A DNA stretch of 64,000 nt from Allochromatium vinosum DSM 180 (GCF_000025485.1 NC_013851.1:783154-847153), one strand, 5' to 3'. Positions 9,907 through 18,755 are shown, counted from the first letter of the stretch. The notes: generated by a model from the letters alone, not told the origin. Made by a program: numbers and translations.

Positions 9907-10626
9907 ATGATCGATGAACTGCGCTGTGCGCCCCTGCTCTCGCGTCTTGAAGCGACCCAGCTCCAGCGGGTCGCCCGGCACGCGAGCCGGGTCAAGCTGA
10001 ACGCCGAGCAACTGCTCTTCAGTCAGGGCGACCCGGCCACCCGCTTCTATCTCCTGCTCTCGGGCCGGATGCGGCTGTTCCGGCTCTCGCCCGAAGGCGC
10101 CGAGAAGGTCATCGAGATCGTCAGTCCGGGCCAGACCTTCGCCGAGGCGCTGATGTTCCTCAATGCACCCCGTTATCCGGTCTGCTCGGCGGCGCTCGCC
10201 GACTCCGAGCTGATCGCCATCGATTCGTCGGATTTCGCCGCCATGCTGCGCGAGTCGGTCGACACCTGCTTCGTGCTGCTCGGCGCCCTGAGTCAGCGTC
10301 TGCGCGGTCTCATCGGCGAGATCGATGATCTCACGCTCCACACCGCGACCAGTCGCGTCGCCCGTTATCTGGCCTCGCGCCTGCCGCCGGGCGCCCAGTC
10401 GCTCGAACTCGAGGTGCGCAAGGGGGTGCTGGCCTCGCGTCTGTCGGTGCAGCCCGAGACCTTCTCGCGCGTCATCAAGTCGCTCAGCGAGCAGGGTATC
10501 ATCCGTATGGATGGCACTCTGGTGAGCGTGCTCGATCAGCGGGCGTTGCTGGAGATCGCCGAGTTGACCGATGCGCTCGAACCCGGACCCGTCTCGATCG
10601 GTACCCTGGGGTCGCAGCGTCCCTGA
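9907..10626 (+). CDS. Crp/Fnr family transcriptional regulator (Dnr-like)
   Basis: The 239-residue protein has an N-terminal cyclic-nucleotide-binding fold (residues about 15-125, with 'LFSQGDPATRFYLLLSGRMR') and a C-terminal winged helix ('LASRLSVQPETFSRVIKSLSE', about 180-205) of the Crp type. It lacks the N-terminal cysteine cluster of FNR (only Cys7), so oxygen sensing through a [4Fe-4S] cluster is not expected. Dnr/NnrR-like or redox-responsive roles are more likely. The cytochrome c peroxidase gene starts 26 bases downstream, which suggests co-transcription and peroxide or nitrogen-oxide related control. ATG 9907 is chosen because the longer frame runs through fbp. Confidence 0.85.
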   Translation: MIDELRCAPLLSRLEATQLQRVARHASRVKLNAEQLLFSQGDPATRFYLLLSGRMRLFRLSPEGAEKVIEIVSPGQTFAEALMFLNAPRYPVCSAALADSELIAIDSSDFAAMLRESVDTCFVLLGALSQRLRGLIGEIDDLTLHTATSRVARYLASRLPPGAQSLELEVRKGVLASRLSVQPETFSRVIKSLSEQGIIRMDGTLVSVLDQRALLEIAELTDALEPGPVSIGTLGSQRP

Positions 10627-10652
10627 ATCTGCCCAAGCCTAAGGAGACCTGC

Positions 10653-11699
10653 ATGAAACGCTCGACCTTGACGACCTTCGTCTCTCTGGCGCTGTTGCTG
10701 TCCGGCAGTGCCCTGGCCGACGACCAGACCCTGCGCGAAAAGGCCGCGCGCGCCGGACTCGCTCCGCTGCCGGAGACCGTGCCCGATCCGGCCGGCAATC
10801 CGGTCACACCCGAGAAGGTCCAGCTCGGCAAGAAGCTGTTCTTCGAGCCGCGTCTGTCGGCCAGTGGACTCATCAGCTGCAATACCTGCCACAACCTCGG
10901 CATGGGCGGCGATGACAATCTGCCGACCTCGGTCGGTCACGGCTGGCAGAAGGGACCACGCAACGCCCCGACCGTCTACAACGCCGTCTTCAACCGGGCG
11001 CAGTTCTGGGACGGTCGCGCCGCGGATCTGAAGGAGCAGGCCAAGGGACCGATCCAGGCCGGGGTCGAGATGGCCAACAGGCCCGATCAGGTCGTGGCCA
11101 CGCTCAAGAGCCTGCCGGAGTACGTAACCTGGTTCGGCGAGGTCTTCCCCGGCGAGGACGATCCGGTCAATTTCGAGAACGTGGTCAAGGCGATCGAAGC
11201 CTTCGAGGTCAAGCTGGTCACGCCGGGCGCGCCCTTCGACCGCTTCATGAACGGCGCCGACCGCGCCATGAGCGACGAACAGAAAGCCGGGCTGGTGCTC
11301 TTCGTCGATCGTGGCTGCACGGCCTGTCACAACGGCGTCAACGTCGGCGGGCAGAATTATTTCCCGTTCGGACTCATCAAGCGCCCCGGTGCCGACATCC
11401 TGCCGCCGGAGGACAAGGGCCGCTTCGAGGTCACGCACTCGGCCTCGGATGAATACGTCTTCCGTGCCGCGCCGCTGCGCAACGTCGCCCTGACCGCGCC
11501 CTATTTCCACTCCGGGCAGGTGTGGGATCTCAAGCAGGCGGTGTCCGTGATGGGCACGGCGCAGCTCGGCGCCGAACTCGGCGATGCGGAAGCGAGCCAG
11601 ATCGCCGCCTTCCTCAGGTCACTCACGGGTGTCGCGCCCCAGATCCTGTATCCGGAGCTGCCGGTCGAGACGGCCGCCACACCGCGTCCGCAACTCTGA
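10653..11699 (+). CDS. Di-heme cytochrome c peroxidase
   Basis: A periplasmic enzyme of the CcpA/MauG family that reduces hydrogen peroxide to water with electrons from a c-type cytochrome. The 348-residue precursor has a clear Sec signal peptide (residues 1-22, ending 'GSALA'). Two c-type haem motifs are present: CNTCH at 76-80 (peroxidatic haem region) and CTACH at 222-226 (electron-transfer haem). The 'PTVYNAVFNRAQFWDGRA' segment is typical of bacterial cytochrome c peroxidases. 'AAPLRNVALTAPYFHSGQ' carries the region of the distal methionine/histidine ligands. A good Shine-Dalgarno (AAGGAGA) precedes the ATG. It follows the Crp/Fnr regulator. Confidence 0.95.
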   Translation: MKRSTLTTFVSLALLLSGSALADDQTLREKAARAGLAPLPETVPDPAGNPVTPEKVQLGKKLFFEPRLSASGLISCNTCHNLGMGGDDNLPTSVGHGWQKGPRNAPTVYNAVFNRAQFWDGRAADLKEQAKGPIQAGVEMANRPDQVVATLKSLPEYVTWFGEVFPGEDDPVNFENVVKAIEAFEVKLVTPGAPFDRFMNGADRAMSDEQKAGLVLFVDRGCTACHNGVNVGGQNYFPFGLIKRPGADILPPEDKGRFEVTHSASDEYVFRAAPLRNVALTAPYFHSGQVWDLKQAVSVMGTAQLGAELGDAEASQIAAFLRSLTGVAPQILYPELPVETAATPRPQL

Positions 11700-11843
11700 G
11701 CGCACGCTCGGCCCCGCCGGCTTGGATTCCTGGGAGACTCCATCCATATCCAGCCTGGGCCGGGCGACTCGCCACACGGCCTGCCGGTCGCGAACTCACG
11801 GCCTTCCATCCATCGTCATCGCTGAATCATCAGGGGATAGCCA

Positions 11844-12494
11844 ATGAGCAATGAGCCAGTCACCCTCTTCGAGGGCCAGGAGATCGACGTCAGTTGGGAT
11901 GGGCGACTCTGTATCCATCTCGGTGAGTGCGGCAAGGCCGAGGGCGATCTGTTCGTCGGCGGGCGCGAGCCCTGGTGCCGGCCCGATGCGGTTTCGCGCG
12001 CCGAGGTGCGCGAAGTGGTCGAACGCTGCCCGACCGGCGCCCTGAGTTATCGCGACAAGACCGGCGAGCCGGAACCGGCGCCGGGCGAGAATCGGGCCAT
12101 GGTCGCCAACAATGGTCCGCTCTATCTCAGCGGCGATCTGGAGATCGAGGGCGCACCGGACGACATGCCGGGTGTGCGCCGGCGTGTTGCGCTCTGTCGC
12201 TGCGGGGCGTCCAAGAACAAGCCGTTCTGCGACAACAGCCACGCCGAGGCACGGTTCGAGGACGGTGGTGCGGTCGGGTCACGCGGCCCCGGACTGAGCG
12301 AGCACGGCGGCCCGCTGAAGGTGCGGTTGATGCCTGACGGCCCGCTCAAGCTCGAAGGCAATCTGACCATCCAGGCCGGCTCCGGGCGTCTGGCCTGGGA
12401 GGGGACGCAGACCGCGCTCTGTCGCTGCGGGGCGTCGAAGAACAAGCCCTTCTGCGACGGCAGCCATCGCGCCGCCGGGTTCAAGTCGGACTGA
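11844..12494 (+). CDS. Iron-sulfur protein with ferredoxin-like domain and two CDGSH domains
   Basis: The 216-residue cytosolic protein has an N-terminal divergent single-cluster ferredoxin-like domain (residues about 10-75; Cys at 'CIHLGEC', 'WCRPD', 'CPTGAL'). Two CDGSH zinc-finger-type domains follow: 'CRCGASKNKPFCDNSH' and 'CRCGASKNKPFCDGSH'. In the CDGSH family each motif binds one [2Fe-2S] cluster through three Cys and one His. The two motifs are almost identical in DNA as well, pointing to internal duplication. Function is unknown; electron transfer or cluster trafficking is likely. It may be read with the peroxidase upstream (144-base gap), though that is not certain. Confidence 0.85.
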   Translation: MSNEPVTLFEGQEIDVSWDGRLCIHLGECGKAEGDLFVGGREPWCRPDAVSRAEVREVVERCPTGALSYRDKTGEPEPAPGENRAMVANNGPLYLSGDLEIEGAPDDMPGVRRRVALCRCGASKNKPFCDNSHAEARFEDGGAVGSRGPGLSEHGGPLKVRLMPDGPLKLEGNLTIQAGSGRLAWEGTQTALCRCGASKNKPFCDGSHRAAGFKSD

Positions 12495-12527
12495 CGCGCC
12501 AAGACAGGACGTGCGCCAATGGCCTAT

Positions 12528-12561
12528 GCTGACTCCCGCCAACCACACAACGGGAGTCAGC
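12528..12561 (+). promoter_or_regulatory. Perfect 11-bp hairpin masking the ribosome binding site of the SPFH gene
   Basis: GCTGACTCCCG (12528-12538) pairs perfectly with CGGGAGTCAGC (12551-12561) around a 12-base A/C-rich loop. The start codon is at 12563 and the only Shine-Dalgarno-like sequence (GGGAG, 12552-12556) lies in the 3' arm. Folding of the mRNA would hide it. A DNA-level operator palindrome is the alternative. Confidence 0.7.
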
Positions 12562-12562
12562 G

Positions 12563-13543
12563 ATGCAAGTGACAGCCTTTCTGCTCGGCATGCTCGTCTT
12601 CGTCGTCTACACGGTCCTCATCCGCGCCTTCTACACCGTCAAGCCCGATGAACGGGCCATCCTCACTTCCTTTGGACGCGCCCGGCGGATCGGGCGTCTC
12701 ATGGTCGAGGACGCCTCGCTCAACGAGGAGGAGAAGCAACGCTACCGCTTTCCGCGTCTCCAGGTCATCGGTCCCGGCGGACCCTACTTCAAATGGCCCT
12801 GGCAGGAGGTTCACAAGGTCCGGGTCGTCACCGAAGCCATCGACCTGACCTGGGATCCGACCAAGTCCCAGCACACCATCGAGGCCGTCACCAAGGACAA
12901 CCTCACCACGGGCGTCGGCGGTCAGATCCGCTTCCGTGTCTCCGAAAACAACCTCTATGCCTATTTCTTCGGCGTCGACAAGCCGCTGGAGCACGTCATG
13001 GGCTATTTCATCTCGGTGCTGCGCGAGCGCATCGCCAACTTCGTCGATCCCAAGGGCGAGAGCCTGGTCGGCGACACCGAACTGAGCACCGGCAGCGCCG
13101 CCGCCGAACTCTCAGAAGGCGTCTCCATCAACGACCTGCGCAAGAACCTGCCGCTCCTCAACGACTACATGGAACAGCAGTGCCGCTCGACCGGCGCACG
13201 CTACGGCATCGAACTCGACGCCGCCCTCATCACTCAGATCGACCCGCCGCCCGAGGTCGATCGCGCCCTCTCGGCCATCAACACCACGCGCAATCAGGTC
13301 GCCGCCGACATCTCGACCGCGCGCGCCGATGCCGAACAGCAGATCACCATGAGCAAACGTGCCGTCGACATCGCGCGCAACAATGCTCAGGCCGAGGTCG
13401 CCCCCCTGAAGGAGCTGGCCAACACCCTGGCCCAGATCAAGACCACCGGCGGACCGGGCGCGCTACGGACCTATATCCGCAATCTGCGCGTGCCCCTGCT
13501 GAAACGCGCCACGCGCATCGTGCAGACTGCCGCGCCGAAGTAA
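12563..13543 (+). CDS. SPFH/band-7 domain membrane protein
   Basis: The 326-residue protein has one N-terminal membrane segment (about 3-22) followed by an SPFH/band-7 domain (about 28-250, 'FYTVKPDERAILTSFGRARR'). A C-terminal helical region ends in 'IVQTAAPK' and contains 'QVAADISTARADAEQQITMS', typical of the coiled coil after band-7 domains. Such proteins form membrane-bound rings or scaffolds (HflKC, stomatin, prohibitin). It is paired with a second SPFH gene 22 bases downstream, as hflK/hflC are, but the sequences do not look like classical HflK or HflC and no hflX or ftsH is nearby. Start ATG 12563 lies immediately after the hairpin. Confidence 0.85.
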   Translation: MQVTAFLLGMLVFVVYTVLIRAFYTVKPDERAILTSFGRARRIGRLMVEDASLNEEEKQRYRFPRLQVIGPGGPYFKWPWQEVHKVRVVTEAIDLTWDPTKSQHTIEAVTKDNLTTGVGGQIRFRVSENNLYAYFFGVDKPLEHVMGYFISVLRERIANFVDPKGESLVGDTELSTGSAAAELSEGVSINDLRKNLPLLNDYMEQQCRSTGARYGIELDAALITQIDPPPEVDRALSAINTTRNQVAADISTARADAEQQITMSKRAVDIARNNAQAEVAPLKELANTLAQIKTTGGPGALRTYIRNLRVPLLKRATRIVQTAAPK

Positions 13544-13565
13544 CGCGACCCCGGAGGCCATCCTC

Positions 13566-14450
13566 ATGTTCTTCGATTCCGATTTCTCGCTTGGTCCCAT
13601 CGTCGCCTTCGTGATCGGCGTGCTCTATATCCCGATCCTGCTCGCCATCGCGCGCGCGCTCGGACTCTATGCCATCGTGCGCGAGCGCGAGGCCCAGGTG
13701 TTCACGCTTTTCGGTAAGGTGATCGGCACGCTCGACGAACCGGGGCTGCGCTTTCCGCTCGGCTATTTCGGTCTGAAGGCCCTGCTGGTGCCCTTCTTCG
13801 GCAAGCTCTACCGGGTGCCGACCTGTCTGCGTCAGCATTATCTGCGCGATCAGATGGTCAACTCGGAGGAGGGTACGCCCATGGGCGTGGGCATCTGGTA
13901 CGAGATGCAGGTCAGCGATCCGGTTTCGTATCTGTTCAGCAACGCCAATCCCGAAGGCTCGCTCCAGGCCAATGTCGCCAGCTCGACCATCTCGACCCTG
14001 AGCAATCTGGAGATGGACAAGATGCTGGAGGACCGCCATCAGCTCAGCCGTCGGGTGCGCGCGGCCGTCTCGCCGCTCTCGGAGCAGTGGGGTTATGCGC
14101 TCGGCTCGGTCTATATCCGCAAGGTCGCCTTCACCGACCGCCAGATGGTCGACAACATCACCGACAAGGTGGTCAAGCGGCTGGTGCAGGTCACGAGCGC
14201 CATGAAGCAGGACGGCGAGAACCGCGTCGGTCTGATCAAGAGCGAGACGGCCTACAAGGTGTCGCAGAAGATGGCTGAAGCGGCCGCCGCGCGTCCGGCG
14301 ATCGTCGGCGAGGCGCTCAACGCCATCGCCCAGCAGGACCCCGAAGTGCTCAACGCCGTGATGGAGGTCATGGAGACCGAGCAGCTCATCGCTTCTGGGG
14401 CACAGGTCGACGTCTTGCCGGTCGACTCCGAGATCCTGGTGCAGCTGTAA
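13566..14450 (+). CDS. SPFH/band-7 domain membrane protein, second of a pair
   Basis: The 294-residue protein has an N-terminal hydrophobic segment (about 10-35), then 'IVREREAQVFTLFGKVIGTL', the start of a band-7 domain, and a C-terminal helical stretch ending 'QVDVLPVDSEILVQL'. It probably forms a hetero-oligomer with the preceding SPFH protein; this is inferred from tandem arrangement and short spacing. The Shine-Dalgarno (CGGAGG, 13553-13558) is exposed, unlike that of its partner, so the two may be translated at different efficiency unless coupled. Confidence 0.82.
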   Translation: MFFDSDFSLGPIVAFVIGVLYIPILLAIARALGLYAIVREREAQVFTLFGKVIGTLDEPGLRFPLGYFGLKALLVPFFGKLYRVPTCLRQHYLRDQMVNSEEGTPMGVGIWYEMQVSDPVSYLFSNANPEGSLQANVASSTISTLSNLEMDKMLEDRHQLSRRVRAAVSPLSEQWGYALGSVYIRKVAFTDRQMVDNITDKVVKRLVQVTSAMKQDGENRVGLIKSETAYKVSQKMAEAAAARPAIVGEALNAIAQQDPEVLNAVMEVMETEQLIASGAQVDVLPVDSEILVQL

Positions 14451-14520
14451 TTTGGCCGTGTGCGCCTCGGGGGGCGATCACGCTGAAAGTCACGCGTGTC
14501 GCCGAGGATGTCGACCTGCT

Positions 14521-15069
14521 CTATTGATCTGACGGTGCACTGGGGTCGAATACCCCGTGCAGCCGATCGAGATAGGGTCGTATCGACTCGATATGTGCAT
14601 CAGGCACATTCGAAAGCTGCTGGCGGGTCTCTTGCAGCGATTGGGCAAAGGGCATGGCAGCCAAGTTTTCGCGTTCTTCCGGCGTCATGTTCTGCAGGGA
14701 CGCCTCGAATTCATCGAGGTTGAGCAGTGCCGTATGCGCGATATAGGCACGTGTGATATAGGCTGCCTGTTCGGCGAAAACGTCCGGGGAGGCATAGCCG
14801 TTTTGTTCGATGATGCTCAGCGCCTCTGTCTCGCCGGCGAGTGATTTCAGGATCTCCTCCTGGAGGGAGGCGAGATCGAGGAAGTCGTCTTCGTTGTCTG
14901 CGACGTCCAATTCATCGTCTTCGTCTTCTTCCAGGCCATCGAGATACGGCATGAGTTGTGTGTAGGTCGTCATGAATCGTTCGATATCCGGGGCTGTCAG
15001 ATCAGCGGCCAGAGCGTTCCCCGCCAGCCATGACAACAGACAGACGAGAATGGCGGTCCATTTGAGCAT
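14521..15069 (-). CDS. Secreted acidic protein of unknown function
   Basis: I do not recognise a family. The 182-residue product begins with a clear Sec signal peptide ('MLKWTAILVCLLSWLAGNALA'-like, cleavage after Ala21 or 22). The mature part is helical and acidic, with a Glu/Asp-rich stretch near residues 46-62 (GLEEDEDDELDV, DNEDDF). No cysteine is seen in the mature region, so periplasmic location without disulfides is likely. It starts about 100 bases downstream of the end of the coiled-coil membrane protein gene, on the same strand, and the two might be co-transcribed. Confidence 0.7.
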   Translation of the reverse strand: MLKWTAILVCLLSWLAGNALAADLTAPDIERFMTTYTQLMPYLDGLEEDEDDELDVADNEDDFLDLASLQEEILKSLAGETEALSIIEQNGYASPDVFAEQAAYITRAYIAHTALLNLDEFEASLQNMTPEERENLAAMPFAQSLQETRQQLSNVPDAHIESIRPYLDRLHGVFDPSAPSDQ

Positions 15070-15170
15070 GATGATTACCTGGTGTTTTTAGATTCGCGGC
15101 AAAGATTCGACGTGTTCGCGAGAGAGCGCTCTATGGGTTCGAGTGTCAGCTCGCGCCTTGCGCCATGGAT

Positions 15171-17504
15171 TCAGACATCGGTGACGAGCGTTGGCTTGAG
15201 CAGTGTGCTCAGGCTGTCCTCGTGGAATTGGAGGCGGGCCTCGGTCGAGATCAGGCGCATCTCGGCCTCGCGCTGCTCGCTGACAGTGGCCTCCAGATGC
15301 CGCTCGAGCCGATTCAGTTCGTCCTTGAGCTTGGCGAGTTGCTCGGCCTCGGCGCGTTCGGATTTCTCCAGCGCCTTGAGTTCGCGCTCGATGTCACGGG
15401 GGCCGTGGTTGTCGCCGCGCCCCGCGAGCGGCCAAATGTGGAACCTGTGCGGTTCCTCGGTCTTGGCTTCGGACTGGCACCAGCGCAACTGCTCGCGCAG
15501 TGTCGCGATCCGCTGACGCCGCTGGTCCAGCTCGACTTCGCAGACGGCGATGCTCGAGCGCGTCGCGGCGATTTCGTCCTCCAGCTTGCGTCCGTTCTCG
15601 CGCAGCGTCTGGCGTTCGGCACGCTGCTTGGTCTCGAGTGCGCGCAGGCGCGTGAGTTCCTCGCGTGCGGCCGTCACCAGGGCTTTCTGGGTCTCACGCT
15701 GACGGCGCTGATCGAGTTCGGTGAGCTTGCGCTGATGGGCCAGTTGTTCGGCGACCTCGGCCTGACGAACGCGCGCCTGACTGCGCTCACGCACATGCTC
15801 GATCTCCTGCTCGCGCAGGCGGATGGCTTCGAGCGCCTGCTGATGCTCGCGATCCAGACGTTCGCGCTCGCGTTGCAGCTCCTCCTCCTCGTGCAGCCGG
15901 CGCAGGTTCCAGTCCTGACGCGCTTTCTGGAGCTCGACGGCGAGTTGGATGCGCCGCTGGTCCTTGAGCGCCTTGGTCTCGGTGGCCAGTTGCGCCTGGA
16001 GCTGAGTGGTGCGCATCTCCAGTTCGCGCTCGAAGGCCGCCAGTTCGCGCTCGCGTCGCCGGCGTGCGAACAGTAGTTCGTCGACCAGATTTTCGCGCCG
16101 ATGGGCGAAACGGTCGCGCTCCAGTTCGCGCTCGGCCAGATAGCGCAGCAGCGGCTCGCGCACCTCGACGATGGCCTGACGCTCGGCGAAAAAGGCCGTG
16201 GGGTCTTTCTCATAGGCCAGCCACAGTCGGGTGAACTCGACCGGATTGAGCCGGTGTCCACTGTCGCCGAGTGGCGCGAATCCGGGGATGTCGTCGAGGC
16301 CGCCGTCCAGATATTTGCGGTACTGCATCTGGATGGTCTCGCTGTAATAGGCGCGCACCGACCCCGGCTCGAACAGCTTGAGCGCGATCAGCGACAGGAA
16401 GAGCACGCCGAGCGTGGCCTGGGCGAATCCCTCGACCGTCTCGAAGTGCGGCACGCCCTGTTCCTCCGGACTGTCCTGAAGCGCCTGGAGCGCCTTGGAG
16501 CGGGCAGCGAAGGTCAGGCGCGGCGGATTGGGTTCGAGCTGCTGGGCCGCCAGTTCGGCGGCGATGCCGTCGATGCGTCGCTGGTGCTCCCCGGTGAGTC
16601 GTTGCAGGAGCTCGGTGCGTTCGCGCAGAGTGCGCTCCCAGTCGTTGAGGTGTTGATCGATTTCGCCTACGCGGGTATCCAGCTCGGACTGCTTGGCCTC
16701 CAGTTGGCCGGCGAGCAACTGGGCGTTGGCCTCCCATTTGCGCGCCTCGGGTCCGCGCCCCGACGGGCGGCCGTCGCGCCCCAGGATCTCGTCGCCGACG
16801 CGCGCCTGGGTCGCCGCCAGATCACGGCGCAGGATCTCCAGCTCGGGCGCGAACTCGGCCTCGATTTCGTTGCGGCGCTGACGTTCGCGCGCGATCGATT
16901 CGGTCAAACGCTCGATCTCGTGCGTCAGCGGCTCGACGCGCGCGCGGTGATTCTCCTCGATCTGAGCCGTGCGTTCGGCGACCTGAGTGGCGAGCTGAGC
17001 GTCGCGCTCGGCGTAATACTGCTCGACCTGGCGCTGATGATAGGTGGCGATGTCGTCGGCACGGATGAGCTTGCCGAGGAAGGGGGCGGTGACATACAGC
17101 GAGAGTGCGACGATGGCCAGTCGGGCCAGAAAGCCGAACAGCCAGCGCACCAGGGCGAAGAAGCCTTGGTTGGCGCCCGGATTCCAGCGGCGCGCGCGCA
17201 GCAGGGGACGCTCGGACATCACCAGCGAGGCGTCGATGATCCAGACGACCGCGAAGATCAGTACGAACAGCAGCAACCCGGCGAAGGGCTTCAGCCAGAC
17301 GCTGTCCTGGGGCACGATGCTCGCCCCGACCAGCCCCCAGACGAGCCCCTCCAGGGTGGCCATCAGCAGGATGATGACCCAGGCGAAGCCCAGCCAGACC
17401 CGCACGGCCGGCGTCAAGAGGCTGTCGCCATAGGGTTTCAGGCGCAGATGGTCCCAGACCCGGCGCACGGGGAAGGGCTGGCTGGCTTGGTTCTCGTTCG
17501 TCAT
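15171..17504 (-). CDS. Large coiled-coil membrane protein (DUF4407-like)
   Basis: With ATG 17504 the product has about 777 residues. Three hydrophobic segments near the N-terminus ('VWLGFAWVIILLMATLEGLV', 'PFAGLLLFVLIFAVVWIIDA', 'LFGFLARLAIVALSLYV') are followed by a long charged helical region. A fourth hydrophobic segment ('FAQATLGVLFLSLIALKLF') and a very long coiled coil rich in Glu, Arg and Gln lead to the C-terminus. The topology and 'WIIDASLVMSERPLLR' resemble DUF4407 proteins, whose function is unknown. An in-frame extension to 17663 overlaps the divergent gene and lacks a good start context. Shape suggests a membrane-anchored spacer or scaffold. Confidence 0.72.
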   Translation of the reverse strand: MTNENQASQPFPVRRVWDHLRLKPYGDSLLTPAVRVWLGFAWVIILLMATLEGLVWGLVGASIVPQDSVWLKPFAGLLLFVLIFAVVWIIDASLVMSERPLLRARRWNPGANQGFFALVRWLFGFLARLAIVALSLYVTAPFLGKLIRADDIATYHQRQVEQYYAERDAQLATQVAERTAQIEENHRARVEPLTHEIERLTESIARERQRRNEIEAEFAPELEILRRDLAATQARVGDEILGRDGRPSGRGPEARKWEANAQLLAGQLEAKQSELDTRVGEIDQHLNDWERTLRERTELLQRLTGEHQRRIDGIAAELAAQQLEPNPPRLTFAARSKALQALQDSPEEQGVPHFETVEGFAQATLGVLFLSLIALKLFEPGSVRAYYSETIQMQYRKYLDGGLDDIPGFAPLGDSGHRLNPVEFTRLWLAYEKDPTAFFAERQAIVEVREPLLRYLAERELERDRFAHRRENLVDELLFARRRRERELAAFERELEMRTTQLQAQLATETKALKDQRRIQLAVELQKARQDWNLRRLHEEEELQRERERLDREHQQALEAIRLREQEIEHVRERSQARVRQAEVAEQLAHQRKLTELDQRRQRETQKALVTAAREELTRLRALETKQRAERQTLRENGRKLEDEIAATRSSIAVCEVELDQRRQRIATLREQLRWCQSEAKTEEPHRFHIWPLAGRGDNHGPRDIERELKALEKSERAEAEQLAKLKDELNRLERHLEATVSEQREAEMRLISTEARLQFHEDSLSTLLKPTLVTDV

Positions 17505-17662
17505 GACCTGTGTTGCAAGCGGATGGGACGTCTGAAGATAGTTTAACGCGCCGGATTGGGCCGCACCCACTACGATACCAGTCTGACGCACGGCTTGCGT
17601 CGCCCCGTGCCTCGCACGCATCATGTCGGGCTTCGTAACGCACCCAGAGGCCGCCATTCCCA

Positions 17663-18091
17663 ATGGATCGATTGACCCTGACTTCCATCATCGCTTCCGC
17701 CGCGTTCCTGATCTTCCTGATCGTGAGCCTGACCTGGCACAACGACGAGCTGCGCCCGCGCATCTGGCAGCTCAACGAGGTGCTGGAGCAGGATCCGGAG
17801 CTTGCGGAATACCCTTATGACTTCAAAGTGCTGCTCTTTCTCAACGGTGTCGTCACCCTGACCAGCCCCCAGGCCTCGGACGTGCCGCTACGGCCCTTCC
17901 TGAACCGGATCGATCCGTCGCTGGCCGACAAGTCCGCCGACGCCCCCGAGGTGGTCGAGGCCGAGCGCCGCTTCCGCGCCATCGAAATGCAGGCGATCCG
18001 GGTCATGCTCAGTCAGTCCGACGTGGAATCGGTGGTCTGGTCGCTGGATCGGGCCTGGTATCACAAGAATCGTGTGCCGCTGGCCAAATGA
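17663..18091 (+). CDS. Small membrane-anchored protein of unknown function
   Basis: Not recognised. The 142-residue product has one N-terminal transmembrane segment ('LTSIIASAAFLIFLIVSLTW', about 5-24), then a soluble, mostly helical domain with 'YPYDFKVLLFLNGVVTL'. Seventeen bases separate it from the next gene on the same strand, so the two are probably one operon. It is divergent from the coiled-coil membrane protein gene; the promoter region between them holds about 160 bases. Confidence 0.65.
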   Translation: MDRLTLTSIIASAAFLIFLIVSLTWHNDELRPRIWQLNEVLEQDPELAEYPYDFKVLLFLNGVVTLTSPQASDVPLRPFLNRIDPSLADKSADAPEVVEAERRFRAIEMQAIRVMLSQSDVESVVWSLDRAWYHKNRVPLAK

Positions 18092-18108
18092 AGCTCTACG
18101 GGTGGTGA

Positions 18109-18714
18109 ATGGGGCATTTCCATGTCTTGATCGGTCTCGGCGGATGCGTTCTGCTGGCCATGTCGATCGACCTGGCGCGGACGCTTGGCTGGCGCCGGCC
18201 GCGACCCTATGTCTTGCGTGCGCCACTGCTCGACGTGCCCGAACGCGCTCTGCTGGCGGTCCTGGAGCACGTCCTGGGCGCGGACTACCGTCTGCTGGTC
18301 CGCGTGCGCGTGTCCGAGGTGCTGGACATCGCGCCGCGTCTGCGGCGGCGCGAGCGTGAGCGGGCCGCCGAGCGGCTGGAACGCTATCGTTTCGACATCC
18401 TGGTCTGCGAGCGTGAGACCCTGACCCCGCGCTGCGCCCTGAATCTGACGCCGCGTCGGCTCTGGCGCAAGACGCCGGGCAGGGATGGGTTGGACCGGAT
18501 CTGTGCCTCGGTCGGCCTGCCCCTGGTGCGCCTGATCGAGCAGCCGCATTACGCCATCGCCGAAGTCGAGGCGCGGATGCGGGAGGCGCTGTCGGCTTCG
18601 GCGCCGCCGGCCCAATCCGTGCCGGGGCTGACAGTCGAACTCACGAAGTCGCCGGCGTTTGATGATGAACCGAGGTTCAGGATCGACCCCGATCTCGACC
18701 TCGACGACCCGTGA
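18109..18714 (+). CDS. DUF2726-like membrane-anchored protein
   Basis: The 201-residue protein has an N-terminal hydrophobic segment ('VLIGLGGCVLLAMSIDLA'). The domain after it has 'LLVRVRVSEVLDIAP' and 'ERLERYRFDILVCERET', a layout like DUF2726, a restriction-endonuclease-like fold in which the predicted catalytic residues sit in this strand-turn-strand region. The D in 'FDILVCE' would be the metal ligand. The C-terminal 40 residues are acidic. Whether it cuts nucleic acid is unknown. The start is GTG or ATG near 18109 with weak signals; ATG is in frame at the reported start. Confidence 0.65.
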   Translation: MGHFHVLIGLGGCVLLAMSIDLARTLGWRRPRPYVLRAPLLDVPERALLAVLEHVLGADYRLLVRVRVSEVLDIAPRLRRRERERAAERLERYRFDILVCERETLTPRCALNLTPRRLWRKTPGRDGLDRICASVGLPLVRLIEQPHYAIAEVEARMREALSASAPPAQSVPGLTVELTKSPAFDDEPRFRIDPDLDLDDP

Positions 18715-18755
18715 CAGCTTGCAGTGTGGGCTTTTACCGTGGAGGGACCACATTC

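Noticed and set aside
12210-12475. Repeat of the CDGSH coding segment as a CRISPR or tandem repeat
   Set aside because: Only two copies, in frame, within a protein with duplicated domains.
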